44,257 nucleotides of DNA, taken from assembly GCA_036375695.1 (NCBI GenBank), contig DASVBU010000046.1, positions 1 through 44,257 of the forward strand, written 5' to 3'. The notes beneath the pieces are model-generated. The model worked only from the letters and a program-made list of their open reading frames with translations. It was not told the origin of the DNA and did not search any database. Position numbers and translations under genes: made by a program. This DNA is from ZC4RG35 sp036375695. Its GTDB lineage: Bacteria > Actinomycetota > Acidimicrobiia > Spongiisociales > ZC4RG35. Of the stretch, positions 16,294 through 23,287 are shown one piece after another. Position 1 is the stretch's first letter. Every line of letters begins with the position of its first letter.

Positions 16294-17391
16294 ATGACAG
16301 CCAGCAAGGCGCACGCCCGCGCCGTTCTTCTGGTCGTTCTCGCTGTCGCGGTGGGGGTGGCGGCCATTCCGCCGACACCTGCGACAGCCGTGACCAAGGC
16401 CCAGGTCGACGCGGCGTGTGCGGGCTCGAAGGAACAGCACGCGGAGTACCGCGCCGCTCAGCAGAGGTTCTACGAGGCCACCCAGCAATACGACCTGGCC
16501 CTGGCCGACGTGGAGCGTCTCGAGCGGAAGCAGGCGCGGATCGAGGCTTCCGCGGAGAACGCCGACGCCCAGCGCGCCCAGCTCGAGGCCGCCATCCAGC
16601 AGCAAGCCGTCGAGATCTACATGCAGGGCGGGACGTCGACGCCGGGGATCATCCTGTCGGCGACCTCGCTCGACGAGCTCCTCACCACCACCGAGTTCCT
16701 GTCGTCCGCGGCGTTCGGCGGGCAGCAGTCGATGCAGGACCTGATCGCCCAGCGTGGCGAGTTGGACCGCTTGCAGATCGAGCTCGACCAGACCCACGAG
16801 GAGCTGGTGGCCAAGTCGGAGGAGGCGCAGCGGCTCGTCGAGGAGATGAACGCCGCAATGGACGCCGAGCAGGCGGCGTACGAGAAGCTGAGCCAACGGT
16901 GCCGGGACCTCACCGCCAAGTACGACGCCGAACAGGCGGAAGCCGCGGCACGAGCCAGACAGCGTGCAGCCGGGTCGGTCCAGGTCGGCTCGTTCATCTG
17001 CCCCTTCACGCCGGGTCGGACCCAGTTCACCAACAGCTGGGGCGCTCCCCGGTCGGGCGGCCGGTCCCACAAAGGCACCGACATGTTCGCCCCGTGGAAC
17101 GAGCCGATGTACGCGGTGGCAAATGGGACGGTGTACACCCGGAACGGCGGGCTGGGTGGCAAGACCATCTGGCTGATCGCCGACAACGGCGTGGCCTACT
17201 ACTACGCCCATCTCAACGACTGGGCCGTGGGCAGCGGGCAGCGGGTGAGGCAGGGCCAGACCATCGGATTCAACGGCGACACCGGCAACGCCCGTGGCGG
17301 ACGGCCTCATCTCCATTTCGAGATCCATCCCGGGGGTAGGGGCTCGCCGGCGGTGAACTCCTATCCCACGCTCATCGCTGCCTGCCGGTAA
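16294..17391 (+). CDS. Secreted M23 (LytM) peptidase with coiled coil
   Basis: 365 residues. Signal peptide (about 1-32), a long Glu/Gln/Ala-rich coiled coil (about 35-230), then a LytM domain with zinc ligands in SHKGTDMF and the HLHFEIH motif. This is the EnvC/NlpD-like layout of peptidoglycan endopeptidases or amidase activators acting outside the membrane in cell separation. The ligands look complete, so it may be active. ATG 16294 lies nine bases after TAGCAT. It is the first of three tandem genes; the stop is 1 bp before the next start. Confidence 0.93.
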   Translation: MTASKAHARAVLLVVLAVAVGVAAIPPTPATAVTKAQVDAACAGSKEQHAEYRAAQQRFYEATQQYDLALADVERLERKQARIEASAENADAQRAQLEAAIQQQAVEIYMQGGTSTPGIILSATSLDELLTTTEFLSSAAFGGQQSMQDLIAQRGELDRLQIELDQTHEELVAKSEEAQRLVEEMNAAMDAEQAAYEKLSQRCRDLTAKYDAEQAEAAARARQRAAGSVQVGSFICPFTPGRTQFTNSWGAPRSGGRSHKGTDMFAPWNEPMYAVANGTVYTRNGGLGGKTIWLIADNGVAYYYAHLNDWAVGSGQRVRQGQTIGFNGDTGNARGGRPHLHFEIHPGGRGSPAVNSYPTLIAACR

Positions 17392-17392
17392 C

Positions 17393-17926
17393 GTGAACGA
17401 TGTGAGCGAACGTCGCCGGCGCATCGACATCGTCCTGGAACCGGAGTACCTCGAAGGTCTCGAGTCCGCCGATCTCTCGGAGCTCCAGGAGCGCCGGGAC
17501 ACGGCGACCGATCTGGAAGCGCAGATCTCCTACTACCGCCGGCTCCTCCACGCCCGCATGGACTTGCTCGCCTTCGAGCTGAAACGTCGTCGCGGGGAGG
17601 AGAGCCGGACGCTGATGGAGGCGCTGCCCGAGATCCTCTCCACCGGTCTCGTCCTCGGTGACGCCCCGAACCTGAAATACCTCGACGTCATGCCGCCGCT
17701 TCCGTCGAGCACCGGCCGGAGGCTCATCGACAAGATCATGGAGGACGGGATCCTGGCTCAGCTCCCCGATCTGTCGGACGAAGAGGTGCAGGAGGCGCTC
17801 GACCGGCTCAACGAGGTCGAGTCCACGCTCTCGGCTCAGCGGCGGCAACTGCACAACGTCATCGACACGATCCAGGCCGAGATCGTCGCCCGCTACCGGT
17901 CCCAGCAAGGCGCAGCCGGGGCCTGA
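17393..17926 (+). CDS. RsiG-like c-di-GMP-binding anti-sigma factor
   Basis: 177 residues, largely two long helices. Two copies of a spaced motif are visible: E42-x3-S46-x2-R49-x3-H53-x3-D57 and E143-x3-S147-x2-R150-x3-H154-x3-D158. Streptomyces RsiG, which sequesters sigma WhiG when loaded with c-di-GMP, has E(x)3S(x)2R(x)3Q(x)3D in each helix; here the Gln is His in both copies. The family and two-helix layout are therefore well supported, but the ligand contact is altered. Start GTG 17393, or GTG 17402 seven bases behind TAACGT. No sigma factor gene is adjacent. Coupled to the asparaginase gene (TGATG). Confidence 0.85.
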   Translation: MNDVSERRRRIDIVLEPEYLEGLESADLSELQERRDTATDLEAQISYYRRLLHARMDLLAFELKRRRGEESRTLMEALPEILSTGLVLGDAPNLKYLDVMPPLPSSTGRRLIDKIMEDGILAQLPDLSDEEVQEALDRLNEVESTLSAQRRQLHNVIDTIQAEIVARYRSQQGAAGA

Positions 17927-18879
17927 TGCTGGCGAGGAGCGTTCGCTCCGGACTGGCCGAAACCCACCACGACGGTGCCGTCGCGGTGTCCGACTCCGAC
18001 GGCCGCCTCATCGCATCGACCGGTGACGTCGATCGTCCGTTCTTCCTCCGGTCGTCGGCCAAGCCGTTCCAGGCTGCCGTGAGTCGGCGGCATGCGGTCC
18101 TGGCGCCGGTTCAACTGGCCATGGCCTGCGCCTCGCATCGCGGGCTCCCGGCCCAGGTGGCAATCGTGCGAGGGATCCTCGAGGGGGCGGGGCTGTCGGA
18201 GACCGACCTGCGCTGCCCACCCGCATGGCCGTCGTCCGAATCGGCGACACGGCGTCTCTGGCGCGACGGTCACGACCGACCCCGTCGCATCTGGCACAAC
18301 TGCTCGGGGAAACACTCCGCGTTCCTCGCCGCATGCGTCGCCGAGGGCTGGCCGACCGAGAGCTACCTCGACCCGAGCCACCCCTTGCAGCGCGAGATCG
18401 TCGAGTTGGTCTCCGAGGCCGGGTCGTTCGACGCGACACCGGTCGGGGTCGACGGGTGCGGCGCCCCGGTCCTTCGGACCACCGCTCGGGCGATGGCGAC
18501 CATGTTCGCCCGACTCGGCACCGATCCCGGGTTCGCCGACGTGTACACCTCGATGCATCGCTACCCGGCGTTGGTGTCGGGGAACGGCGCCGGTGACGCT
18601 TCCATCGCCACTGCCGTCGATGCGGTCGCCAAGGGCGGCGCCCAGGGTTGCATCGGGGTGGCGTTGAGGTCGGGTCTGGGAGTGGCGGCCAAGTCGTGGG
18701 ACGGCATCTACGAGGTGGCCGTGGTCGCCGCAGTGGCCGCCCTCGAACAGGTCGGCGCGGTGACGGGATTCCCGATGGAGCGGCTCTCGGAGTGGGCCCG
18801 GAGACCGGTGGTCGGCGGGGGTGTCGAGGTCGGGGCGTTGGACCCCGTGGTCGAGCTGGTTCGCGAAAAAACGCCCTAG
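17926..18879 (+). CDS. Asparaginase (AnsA/rhizobial-type, asparaginase II family)
   Basis: 317 residues, typical for the serine-dependent asparaginase II family (Pfam Asparaginase_II). Conserved blocks: RSSAKPFQA (about 42-50), CASHRG, NCSGKHSAFLA and VDGCGAPV. It hydrolyses L-asparagine to aspartate and ammonia in the cytoplasm. It begins on the last base of the RsiG-like stop, so it is in the same operon; any functional link is unknown. Confidence 0.93.
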   Translation: MLARSVRSGLAETHHDGAVAVSDSDGRLIASTGDVDRPFFLRSSAKPFQAAVSRRHAVLAPVQLAMACASHRGLPAQVAIVRGILEGAGLSETDLRCPPAWPSSESATRRLWRDGHDRPRRIWHNCSGKHSAFLAACVAEGWPTESYLDPSHPLQREIVELVSEAGSFDATPVGVDGCGAPVLRTTARAMATMFARLGTDPGFADVYTSMHRYPALVSGNGAGDASIATAVDAVAKGGAQGCIGVALRSGLGVAAKSWDGIYEVAVVAAVAALEQVGAVTGFPMERLSEWARRPVVGGGVEVGALDPVVELVREKTP

Positions 18880-18884
18880 ATACT

Positions 18885-18939
18885 TGTGAACAAGAGGGTG
18901 TGGACAAGCCCTGTGGAAAAGGCCGATTCCTGTGGGAAA
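18885..18939 (+). promoter_or_regulatory. Cluster of four DnaA-box-like sites
   Basis: All four are in the same orientation: TGTGAACAA (18885-18893), TGTGGACAA (18899-18907, the exact reverse complement of TTGTCCACA), TGTGGAAAA (18912-18920) and TGTGGGAAA (18931-18939). Starts are 14, 13 and 19 bp apart. No dnaA, dnaN or AT-rich unwinding element is next to them, so a DnaA-titration or regulatory site is more likely than oriC. Confidence 0.55.
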
Positions 18940-19019
18940 GCCGCCGCAGACCGTCGTTCGGGCGTTGAACAGCGTTCTGTTGCGTCTCATGACGATACGA
19001 GTCCGCCGATTCGGGGTCG

Positions 19020-19048
19020 TTGAATCTGTCCTGGCCTTTGCGTAGATT
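19020..19048 (+). promoter_or_regulatory. Promoter for a candidate small RNA
   Basis: TTGAAT (19020-19025), exactly 17 bp, then TAGATT (19043-19048). No open frame starts downstream on this strand. Confidence 0.45.
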
Positions 19049-19054
19049 CCCGCC

Positions 19055-19164
19055 CATCAAACGCCCTAGAGGCAACCGGAGAAGCGTCCGTTCGGGGAAG
19101 TGCGGAGGAAGCTCCGGGGGTCACTGGGGCGTTTGTCATTCGCCCTGGCGCTTTGCGCCAGGGC
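19055..19164 (+). ncRNA. Candidate structured small RNA
   Basis: About 110 nt between a plausible promoter and a 10-bp terminator-like hairpin. Ends can close with aaacgccc (19059-19066) against gggcgttt upstream of the terminator, and the interior holds CGGAG-GAAG-CTCCG and other GC hairpins. It matches no RNA family I can name with confidence. It could be an orphan sRNA or a 3' element of the asparaginase operon. Confidence 0.35.
19142..19164 (+). terminator. 10-bp stem, 3-nt loop hairpin
   Basis: gccctggcgc (19142-19151), ttt, gcgccagggc (19155-19164). No U-tract follows. It would end the candidate small RNA or read-through from the asparaginase gene. Confidence 0.6.
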
Positions 19165-19171
19165 ACACCTT

Positions 19172-19192
19172 GCACTGAGTACTTGGCACTTG
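19172..19192. repeat. GTACNNN heptamer repeat, locus 1
   Basis: Three 7-nt units in register: gcactga, gtacttg, gcacttg. Same family as the loci near 30837, 32820 and 42605. Confidence 0.6.
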
Positions 19193-19239
19193 GATTTCTC
19201 CCCCGCGAAGCGGTCAGCGGAGTGGGGGGGGGAGAAATC
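19193..19239. repeat. GATTTCTCCCCC palindromic element, copy 1
   Basis: gatttctccccc at 19193-19204 pairs with its complement at 19228-19239 around a gcgaagcggtcagcgg core. It overlaps the stop of the convergent Clp1-like gene and may also terminate it. A second copy, sharing ggatttctcccccg and the agcggt..agcgga core, is at 30701-30738. Confidence 0.7.
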
Positions 19240-20119
19240 AGACGCCGAACATCAGCTCCCGGAGGTTGATCACCGAGGTCTGGTAGGTGTCCAGGTCGAT
19301 GCGAAGCGATCCGAGACGCAAGCCGGTCATCCCCTCGCCGGCGTTGGTCATCACCCGCAGCGCGCCATCGTCGTGGTCGAGCACACCCAGACCGAGACAG
19401 TCGCCACCCTTCCCCTGGATCCCGACCAGCACACTTCCCAGTCGCTCCAACTGCAGGCCCACCGGCAGCGTCGGGGCGAACACCGTGGGTCGGACCTTCC
19501 ACCGCTCCAGTGGCGGACGAAGGGCACGGGCGAACTGCTCCGCCCGCTTGCCGGCCCGGTCGTCCGGGGACATGGGGAGGATCCCGGGATCCGACGCCAG
19601 GACGTGCACCTCGACCCCGAAGAAGCGGCGCAGCATCCCCACCAGCGGCTCCAACTCCTCGCCGCGCTGCAGTGCCACGATCCGGTCGGGACGGCACAAC
19701 TCGGTCTTGTGGTACTTCAGCGTCTCGCCGGCGACGCCGGAGACCACCGCGGTCGTGTCGATGATGACCACGTCGCCGACCTCCCGCGCCCGGTTGGTCA
19801 TCACGGTCGTGGCGATCACCTGTTGCAGGACGAGGCGGGTGGGCGTGGTGGTCCCGACGAAATGGAGACCGTCGGGCTCGTCGAGACGCTCGAGGTCCTC
19901 CGGCCCGCTGAACACCTTCATGGCCACGCAGGCCGGGGGTCCGATCGTGGACACCCCCACGTCGGCATCCACCAACACTGGCCGACGGCCGGCGGCGAGG
20001 GCGGTGCGGACCGCTTCGAGGGCGACGGAGGTCTTGCCCGCGTCCAGACCCCCGATGAGCATCGTGATCCCAGGGGACGATGCGAGCCTGACCGCCTCTT
20101 CGGTGCTCGTATCGCCCAT
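19238..20119 (-). CDS. Clp1/Grc3-type P-loop protein (putative polynucleotide kinase)
   Basis: 293 residues. Walker A is G23-GLDA-GKT30; a DADVGVSTIGPP block (about 51-62) follows, and IIDTTAVVSG is the likely Walker B/switch region. The order P-loop, D-x-D-x-G-x(n)-P-P, then the GTTTPTR / VVIIDTT blocks fits the CLP1_P family of 5'-hydroxyl polynucleotide kinases, and less well SIMIBI GTPases. The C-terminal half (about 170-293) is unrecognised. ATG 20119 follows TAATCT by exactly six bases, a clear leaderless start. Divergent from the SAM hydrolase gene. Substrate unknown. Confidence 0.78.
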   Translation of the reverse strand: MGDTSTEEAVRLASSPGITMLIGGLDAGKTSVALEAVRTALAAGRRPVLVDADVGVSTIGPPACVAMKVFSGPEDLERLDEPDGLHFVGTTTPTRLVLQQVIATTVMTNRAREVGDVVIIDTTAVVSGVAGETLKYHKTELCRPDRIVALQRGEELEPLVGMLRRFFGVEVHVLASDPGILPMSPDDRAGKRAEQFARALRPPLERWKVRPTVFAPTLPVGLQLERLGSVLVGIQGKGGDCLGLGVLDHDDGALRVMTNAGEGMTGLRLGSLRIDLDTYQTSVINLRELMFGV

Positions 20120-20125
20120 GGATCA

Positions 20126-20131
20126 AGATTA
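20126..20131 (-). promoter_or_regulatory. -10 element for the Clp1-like gene
   Basis: TAATCT on the minus strand, six bases before the ATG; the same hexamer and spacing as at 5480. No ribosome-binding site, so a leaderless transcript is predicted. Confidence 0.6.
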
Positions 20132-20178
20132 GGGGGGCCGGAATCCTTCCCCGTGCCCGCCGCTACCGTCCTCGCCCA

Positions 20179-20988
20179 ATGACGCTCCCCATCAGCTTCC
20201 TCTCCGATTTCGGGCATCAGGACGAGTTCGTCGGCGTCGTGCACGGCGTGATCGCCAGGGTGGCGCCCGAGGCGAGGGTCATCGACATCGGCCACGGCTT
20301 TCCTCCCGGAAACGTCCGCGCCGCGGCCCTGGCGCTGGTTCGCGCCATCCAATACCTGCCAGAAGGCGTCTGTCTCGCCATCGTCGACCCCGGGGTCGGC
20401 ACGGATCGCAGGGCGATCGCCGCCGAGACCCCATGGGGATTCTTCGTCGGGCCCGACAACGGGCTGTTGTCGCCGGCGGTCTCGATGGTCGGTGGAGCGT
20501 CGTCGATCGTGTCCATCGAGAACCCGGAGGTGATGATCCCGTCGCCCGGCGCCACCTTCCAGGGTCGTGACGTCTTCGCCCCTGCCGCCGCCGTCCTCGC
20601 CTCCGGCGAGGCGAAGCTCGCCGATCTCGGTCCCAGGGTGAGCGACGACGAGGTCATCCCGCTTCTCCTTCCGCTCACCGAGACCGATGGGGCGTCGGTA
20701 ACCGGCGAGGCCTGGTGGGTGGATCGCTACGGGAACGTCGAGACCAATGTCTCTCCTGAGGACCTCGCCGGGATCGGGCTCGCCCCCGGAGACGTGGTCA
20801 CCCTCCGCATCGGCGCGGGGATCCACAACATCAAATGGGTGAAGACCTACGGAGAGGTGGACGAAGGAGAGCCGCTTCTCCACGTCGACTCGGCCGGGCT
20901 GATGGCGATCGCGGTCAGGGATGGCCGCGCCGACGAGCATTTCGACCTGGTGGCCGGGGTGTCGGTCACCCTGGCGGGGAGAACATGA
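20179..20988 (+). CDS. S-adenosyl-L-methionine hydrolase (adenosine-forming), DUF62 family
   Basis: 269 residues. Family motifs in order: FLSDFGHQDEFVG (7-19), DPGVGT (about 72), GPDNGLLSPA, FQGRDVFAPAAA and DRYGNVETNV. These proteins split SAM to adenosine and methionine with an activated water; relatives are the fluorinase and the chlorinase SalL. There is no halogenase-like neighbourhood, so the hydrolase role is likeliest. The ATG lies nine bases after TACCGT. The last 23 bp overlap a small convergent membrane-protein gene. Confidence 0.92.
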   Translation: MTLPISFLSDFGHQDEFVGVVHGVIARVAPEARVIDIGHGFPPGNVRAAALALVRAIQYLPEGVCLAIVDPGVGTDRRAIAAETPWGFFVGPDNGLLSPAVSMVGGASSIVSIENPEVMIPSPGATFQGRDVFAPAAAVLASGEAKLADLGPRVSDDEVIPLLLPLTETDGASVTGEAWWVDRYGNVETNVSPEDLAGIGLAPGDVVTLRIGAGIHNIKWVKTYGEVDEGEPLLHVDSAGLMAIAVRDGRADEHFDLVAGVSVTLAGRT

Positions 20989-21064
20989 GCCACAACTGGA
21001 TGGCTCCGGCGACCACGATCAGGATCAGCAGGACCAGCAGGACGATGGCGGTGGCGGGACGCAC
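20966..21064 (-). CDS. Single-TM micro-protein, 32 residues
   Basis: Reading from GTG 21064 gives MRPATAIVLL..., one hydrophobic helix (about 6-28) and a short tail ending MFSPPG. A stop lies four codons upstream, so GTG is the only usual start codon. No good ribosome-binding site, but TAAGCT precedes it. It overlaps the SAM hydrolase end. Clear membrane character favours a real gene; function unknown. Confidence 0.5.
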   Translation of the reverse strand: MRPATAIVLLVLLILIVVAGAIQLWLMFSPPG

Positions 21065-21080
21065 AGGCGTCGCAGCTTAC

Positions 21081-21117
21081 AAAAGGTGTCGGGGCCCCCG
21101 GGAGTGGGGGCCCCGAC
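21081..21117 (-). terminator. Rho-independent terminator (minus strand)
   Basis: A perfect 12-bp stem (gtcggggccccc at 21088-21099 with 21106-21117), 6-nt loop, followed on the minus strand by ACC then TTTT (21084-21081). It terminates leftward transcription, either from the candidate RNA at 21118-21215 or from the cytochrome operon ending at 21495. Confidence 0.75.
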
Positions 21118-21215
21118 TGCACGAGGTAGGTCTCCGTTACCGTGGGGCGGGCTGGGAGGCTATCCGTCACGCCTGGCACAGAACGTGCGTTAGGCATGAG
21201 GGCACGGAGACCCCA
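21118..21215 (-). ncRNA. Candidate structured RNA closed by a 9-bp helix
   Basis: GGTCTCCGT (21129-21137) and ACGGAGACC (21204-21212) close a roughly 84-nt domain that contains the nested helix GCCT..GCAC-agaac-GTGC..AGGC. On the minus strand it precedes the terminator at 21081-21117, and GATAAT at about 21225 could be its -10. It is too small for tmRNA or RNase P RNA, and has no tRNA T-loop. It could alternatively be a leader of the glutaredoxin-like gene on the plus strand. Confidence 0.4.
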
Positions 21216-21256
21216 CCAACGCGCTACGTCCATTATCGACCACTCAGAGTGGTTAC

Positions 21257-21538
21257 TTGAAGCAAATCGTGGTCACGTTCTTAACCCGCCCCGGATGCCT
21301 CCTCTGTGCGGACGCGTTACCAGTGGTGGAGCGAGAGGCGCGTCGGGCGGGTCACGAGGTCGTGATAGTCGACATAGAGACCGACGACCGTCTCGTCGCC
21401 GAGTACGGGCTGAGGATCCCAGTGCTCCTGGGACCGGATGGGGGCTTGCTCGTCGAGGGACCGATCGAGGACGTCAGGTCCCTGCGTCGGGCGCTCAGGA
21501 CGATCGGCCGAGGCGGGCTTCGGAGTCGGCGTCGGTAG
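21257..21538 (+). CDS. Glutaredoxin-like thiol-redox protein
   Basis: 93 residues. A thioredoxin-fold start (VVTFLTRPGC14-LLC17) gives a CxxC motif, followed by HEVVIVDIETDDRLVAEYGLRIPVLLG with the cis-Pro region. This is the short DUF836/glutaredoxin-like family. Start TTG 21257 or GTG 21269; neither has a clear ribosome-binding site. Its last 44 bp overlap the convergent cytochrome gene, so read-through transcripts could form antisense pairs. Confidence 0.82.
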   Translation: MKQIVVTFLTRPGCLLCADALPVVEREARRAGHEVVIVDIETDDRLVAEYGLRIPVLLGPDGGLLVEGPIEDVRSLRRALRTIGRGGLRSRRR

Positions 21539-22535
21539 CGTCTCCCGCACCGTCCTCGCCACCTTCGCCACCTTCGCCGCCTTCGCCGCCCTCCGGCTCG
21601 GCGAGACCGCAATCGGTGAGCACGGTGGCCGGGTCGGCGCCACCGAATCGGACCCGCTCGAAGGCGGCCACGGCTGCGATCTGCTCCTCGGTGAGGGAGC
21701 CGCCAAAACCGGGCATGATGCCGCCGCCCCCCACGGGTTTGCCGGTGTCGCCGTAGGTTGGGCGCCCGGCCGACTGGAAGCCGCCGGTGCCGAGGGTGAC
21801 CCACTCCATGTGGTCGGTGCAGGCCGAGAAAGTGGTGAGGACGCCGCCGAGTGCCGGGCCCGCTCCGCCTTGACCCTGCGCGCCGTGACAGCCGGCGCAG
21901 TTGACACCGGCGACACCCGATCCTTGATAGATCGCCTCACCCATGGCGACGAAGTTGGCGCCACCGCCGCCACCCGGAGTGCGGCCCGTGAACTCGGAGC
22001 CGTCGCAGTTGACCAACTCACCCGAGACGACGTCGACGGCGAGTTCGGTGGAAGAGCCGCAGTTGCCGGTGGCGCCGCCACCGAGGGCGAACAGCGCCAC
22101 GAAGGGGACCACGACCATCAGGGCGGTGAGCCAGCGGGGGATGGTGGAAGACGTGCGCTCCCGGATCCCCGCCGTGGGCACCGTGACCACCTCGGGGAGA
22201 TGAGCCGCCTCCCGCGGCGTCACCTGCGATGGCGCGGGGGCCGGGGTCGCGGCCACCGCTGCGGCGGGTGCGGCGGGCGCGGCCATGGGCTGAGGCGCAG
22301 GGGACGGAGCGACAGGCGCCTCTGCCGGCTCCGTCTCGGGCTCGGGAGCGGCCTCGGGTTCGGTGGCAGCAGGTGCCGCGGCGGCGGACGGGGCCACCGC
22401 ACCACCGCCGGCCCACGCCGAGAGGACCTCGTCGGCGGTGACGCCGAGCTCCGCGGCACGGGCTGCGGCCGCCCTCCGGATCAGCGGGGCCGGGACACCG
22501 AGTGCTTGCGAGGCGGCTTCGAGCAGGTCGCTCAT
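21495..22535 (-). CDS. Membrane-anchored monoheme cytochrome c with N-terminal helical module
   Basis: 346 residues. Residues 1-45 are the helical module shared with the next protein and with the cytochrome b C-terminal subunit: ALGVPAPLIRRAAAARA...GVTADEVLSAWAGG. An Ala/Pro/Glu linker (46-105) leads to one membrane helix (134-153) and a class I cytochrome c domain with heme site C213-AGC-H217 and likely axial Met275 (GIMPGFGG). The tail is Gly/Glu/Asp-rich. The N-terminal module would be cytoplasmic and the heme outside. Last gene of a three-gene operon with ATGA overlaps. Confidence 0.9.
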   Translation of the reverse strand: MSDLLEAASQALGVPAPLIRRAAAARAAELGVTADEVLSAWAGGGAVAPSAAAAPAATEPEAAPEPETEPAEAPVAPSPAPQPMAAPAAPAAAVAATPAPAPSQVTPREAAHLPEVVTVPTAGIRERTSSTIPRWLTALMVVVPFVALFALGGGATGNCGSSTELAVDVVSGELVNCDGSEFTGRTPGGGGGANFVAMGEAIYQGSGVAGVNCAGCHGAQGQGGAGPALGGVLTTFSACTDHMEWVTLGTGGFQSAGRPTYGDTGKPVGGGGIMPGFGGSLTEEQIAAVAAFERVRFGGADPATVLTDCGLAEPEGGEGGEGGEGGEDGAGDATDADSEARLGRSS

Positions 22536-23287
22536 CGAGAAGCTCCTGAAACTGACTCGGACAGATAGGCGACCAGCGCCTGCAGGTCCTCCCCCCCGAG
22601 ACCGCTCGAGGGGTGGCCGCCGGCACCGGTGACGATCGCGGAGATCTGGCCGGCGTCGAGACGATTGCCCACGTCGGCGAGGTCCGGTCCGAACCGGCGG
22701 ATCCCGATCACCTGGTTGGTGTCGTTGAGCGTGGCGGTGCCCAACCCGACGTCGGCGATGACTGGCCGAACCATCTGTGTGTGACAGTAGGCGCATCCCT
22801 GGCTCGTGTAGATCGTCTGGCCATCCTGGGCCAAGGGCGAGTAGGGCAGGTTGCTGGTCCGCGCTCCCGGCGTGGCGATCGGGTTCGCGGGCCCGACGAC
22901 ACCGACGAAGAGGACGATCAGAAACAGCCCCAGGGCGCTGACGAAGACGCGGAACGGGTTGTCCTCGGCGCCGACGAGGATCGGGGGCTTGGCGGGGGCG
23001 GCGGGTGCGGTCACCGCTGGAGCTGCCGGAGCCGCAGGTGCCTCGAAGGGAGGCGGCTCGGGGGCGGCTTCGGGGACGGCGGCCGGGGCCTCCGCCTCTG
23101 CGGTCTCGGGCTCCGCCGCCGGGGCGGCAGTCGGAGCAGCGGCTGGAGCGGGGGCGCCCCCGGCCCAGGCGGAAAGGATCTCGTCGGAGCTGACACCCGC
23201 AACGGCCGCCCGCGCCGCGGCGGCACGACGCAGCAAGGGGGCGGGGACCCCCAGTGCCGCAGACGCCGCCTCGAGCAGGTCGCTCAT
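22532..23287 (-). CDS. CcoO/FixO-like monoheme cytochrome c with N-terminal helical module
   Basis: 251 residues. The same N-terminal module (1-45) and Ala/Pro/Glu linker (46-105) are followed by one membrane helix (112-132) and a cytochrome c domain. The heme block GCAYCHTQMVRPVIADVG (C165, C168, H169) with RRFGPDLADVGNR is the hallmark of CcoO/FixO, subunit II of cbb3 oxidases. The usual C-terminal MPSYP axial-Met segment reads GHPSSGLGG, so the sixth heme ligand may be His225 or missing. Between the CcoN-like and cytochrome c genes, with 4-bp overlaps to both. Confidence 0.88.
   Translation of the reverse strand: MSDLLEAASAALGVPAPLLRRAAAARAAVAGVSSDEILSAWAGGAPAPAAAPTAAPAAEPETAEAEAPAAVPEAAPEPPPFEAPAAPAAPAVTAPAAPAKPPILVGAEDNPFRVFVSALGLFLIVLFVGVVGPANPIATPGARTSNLPYSPLAQDGQTIYTSQGCAYCHTQMVRPVIADVGLGTATLNDTNQVIGIRRFGPDLADVGNRLDAGQISAIVTGAGGHPSSGLGGEDLQALVAYLSESVSGASR

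Noticed and set aside
18885..18939. Chromosomal origin oriC
   Set aside because: No dnaA, dnaN, rpmH or AT-rich unwinding element is nearby, only a run of DnaA-like boxes. Kept as a regulatory cluster.
21129..21212. tRNA or tmRNA, because ACGGAGACC is followed by CCACCA on the plus strand
   Set aside because: The helix is 9 bp, and there is no T-loop, anticodon arm or tag reading frame.
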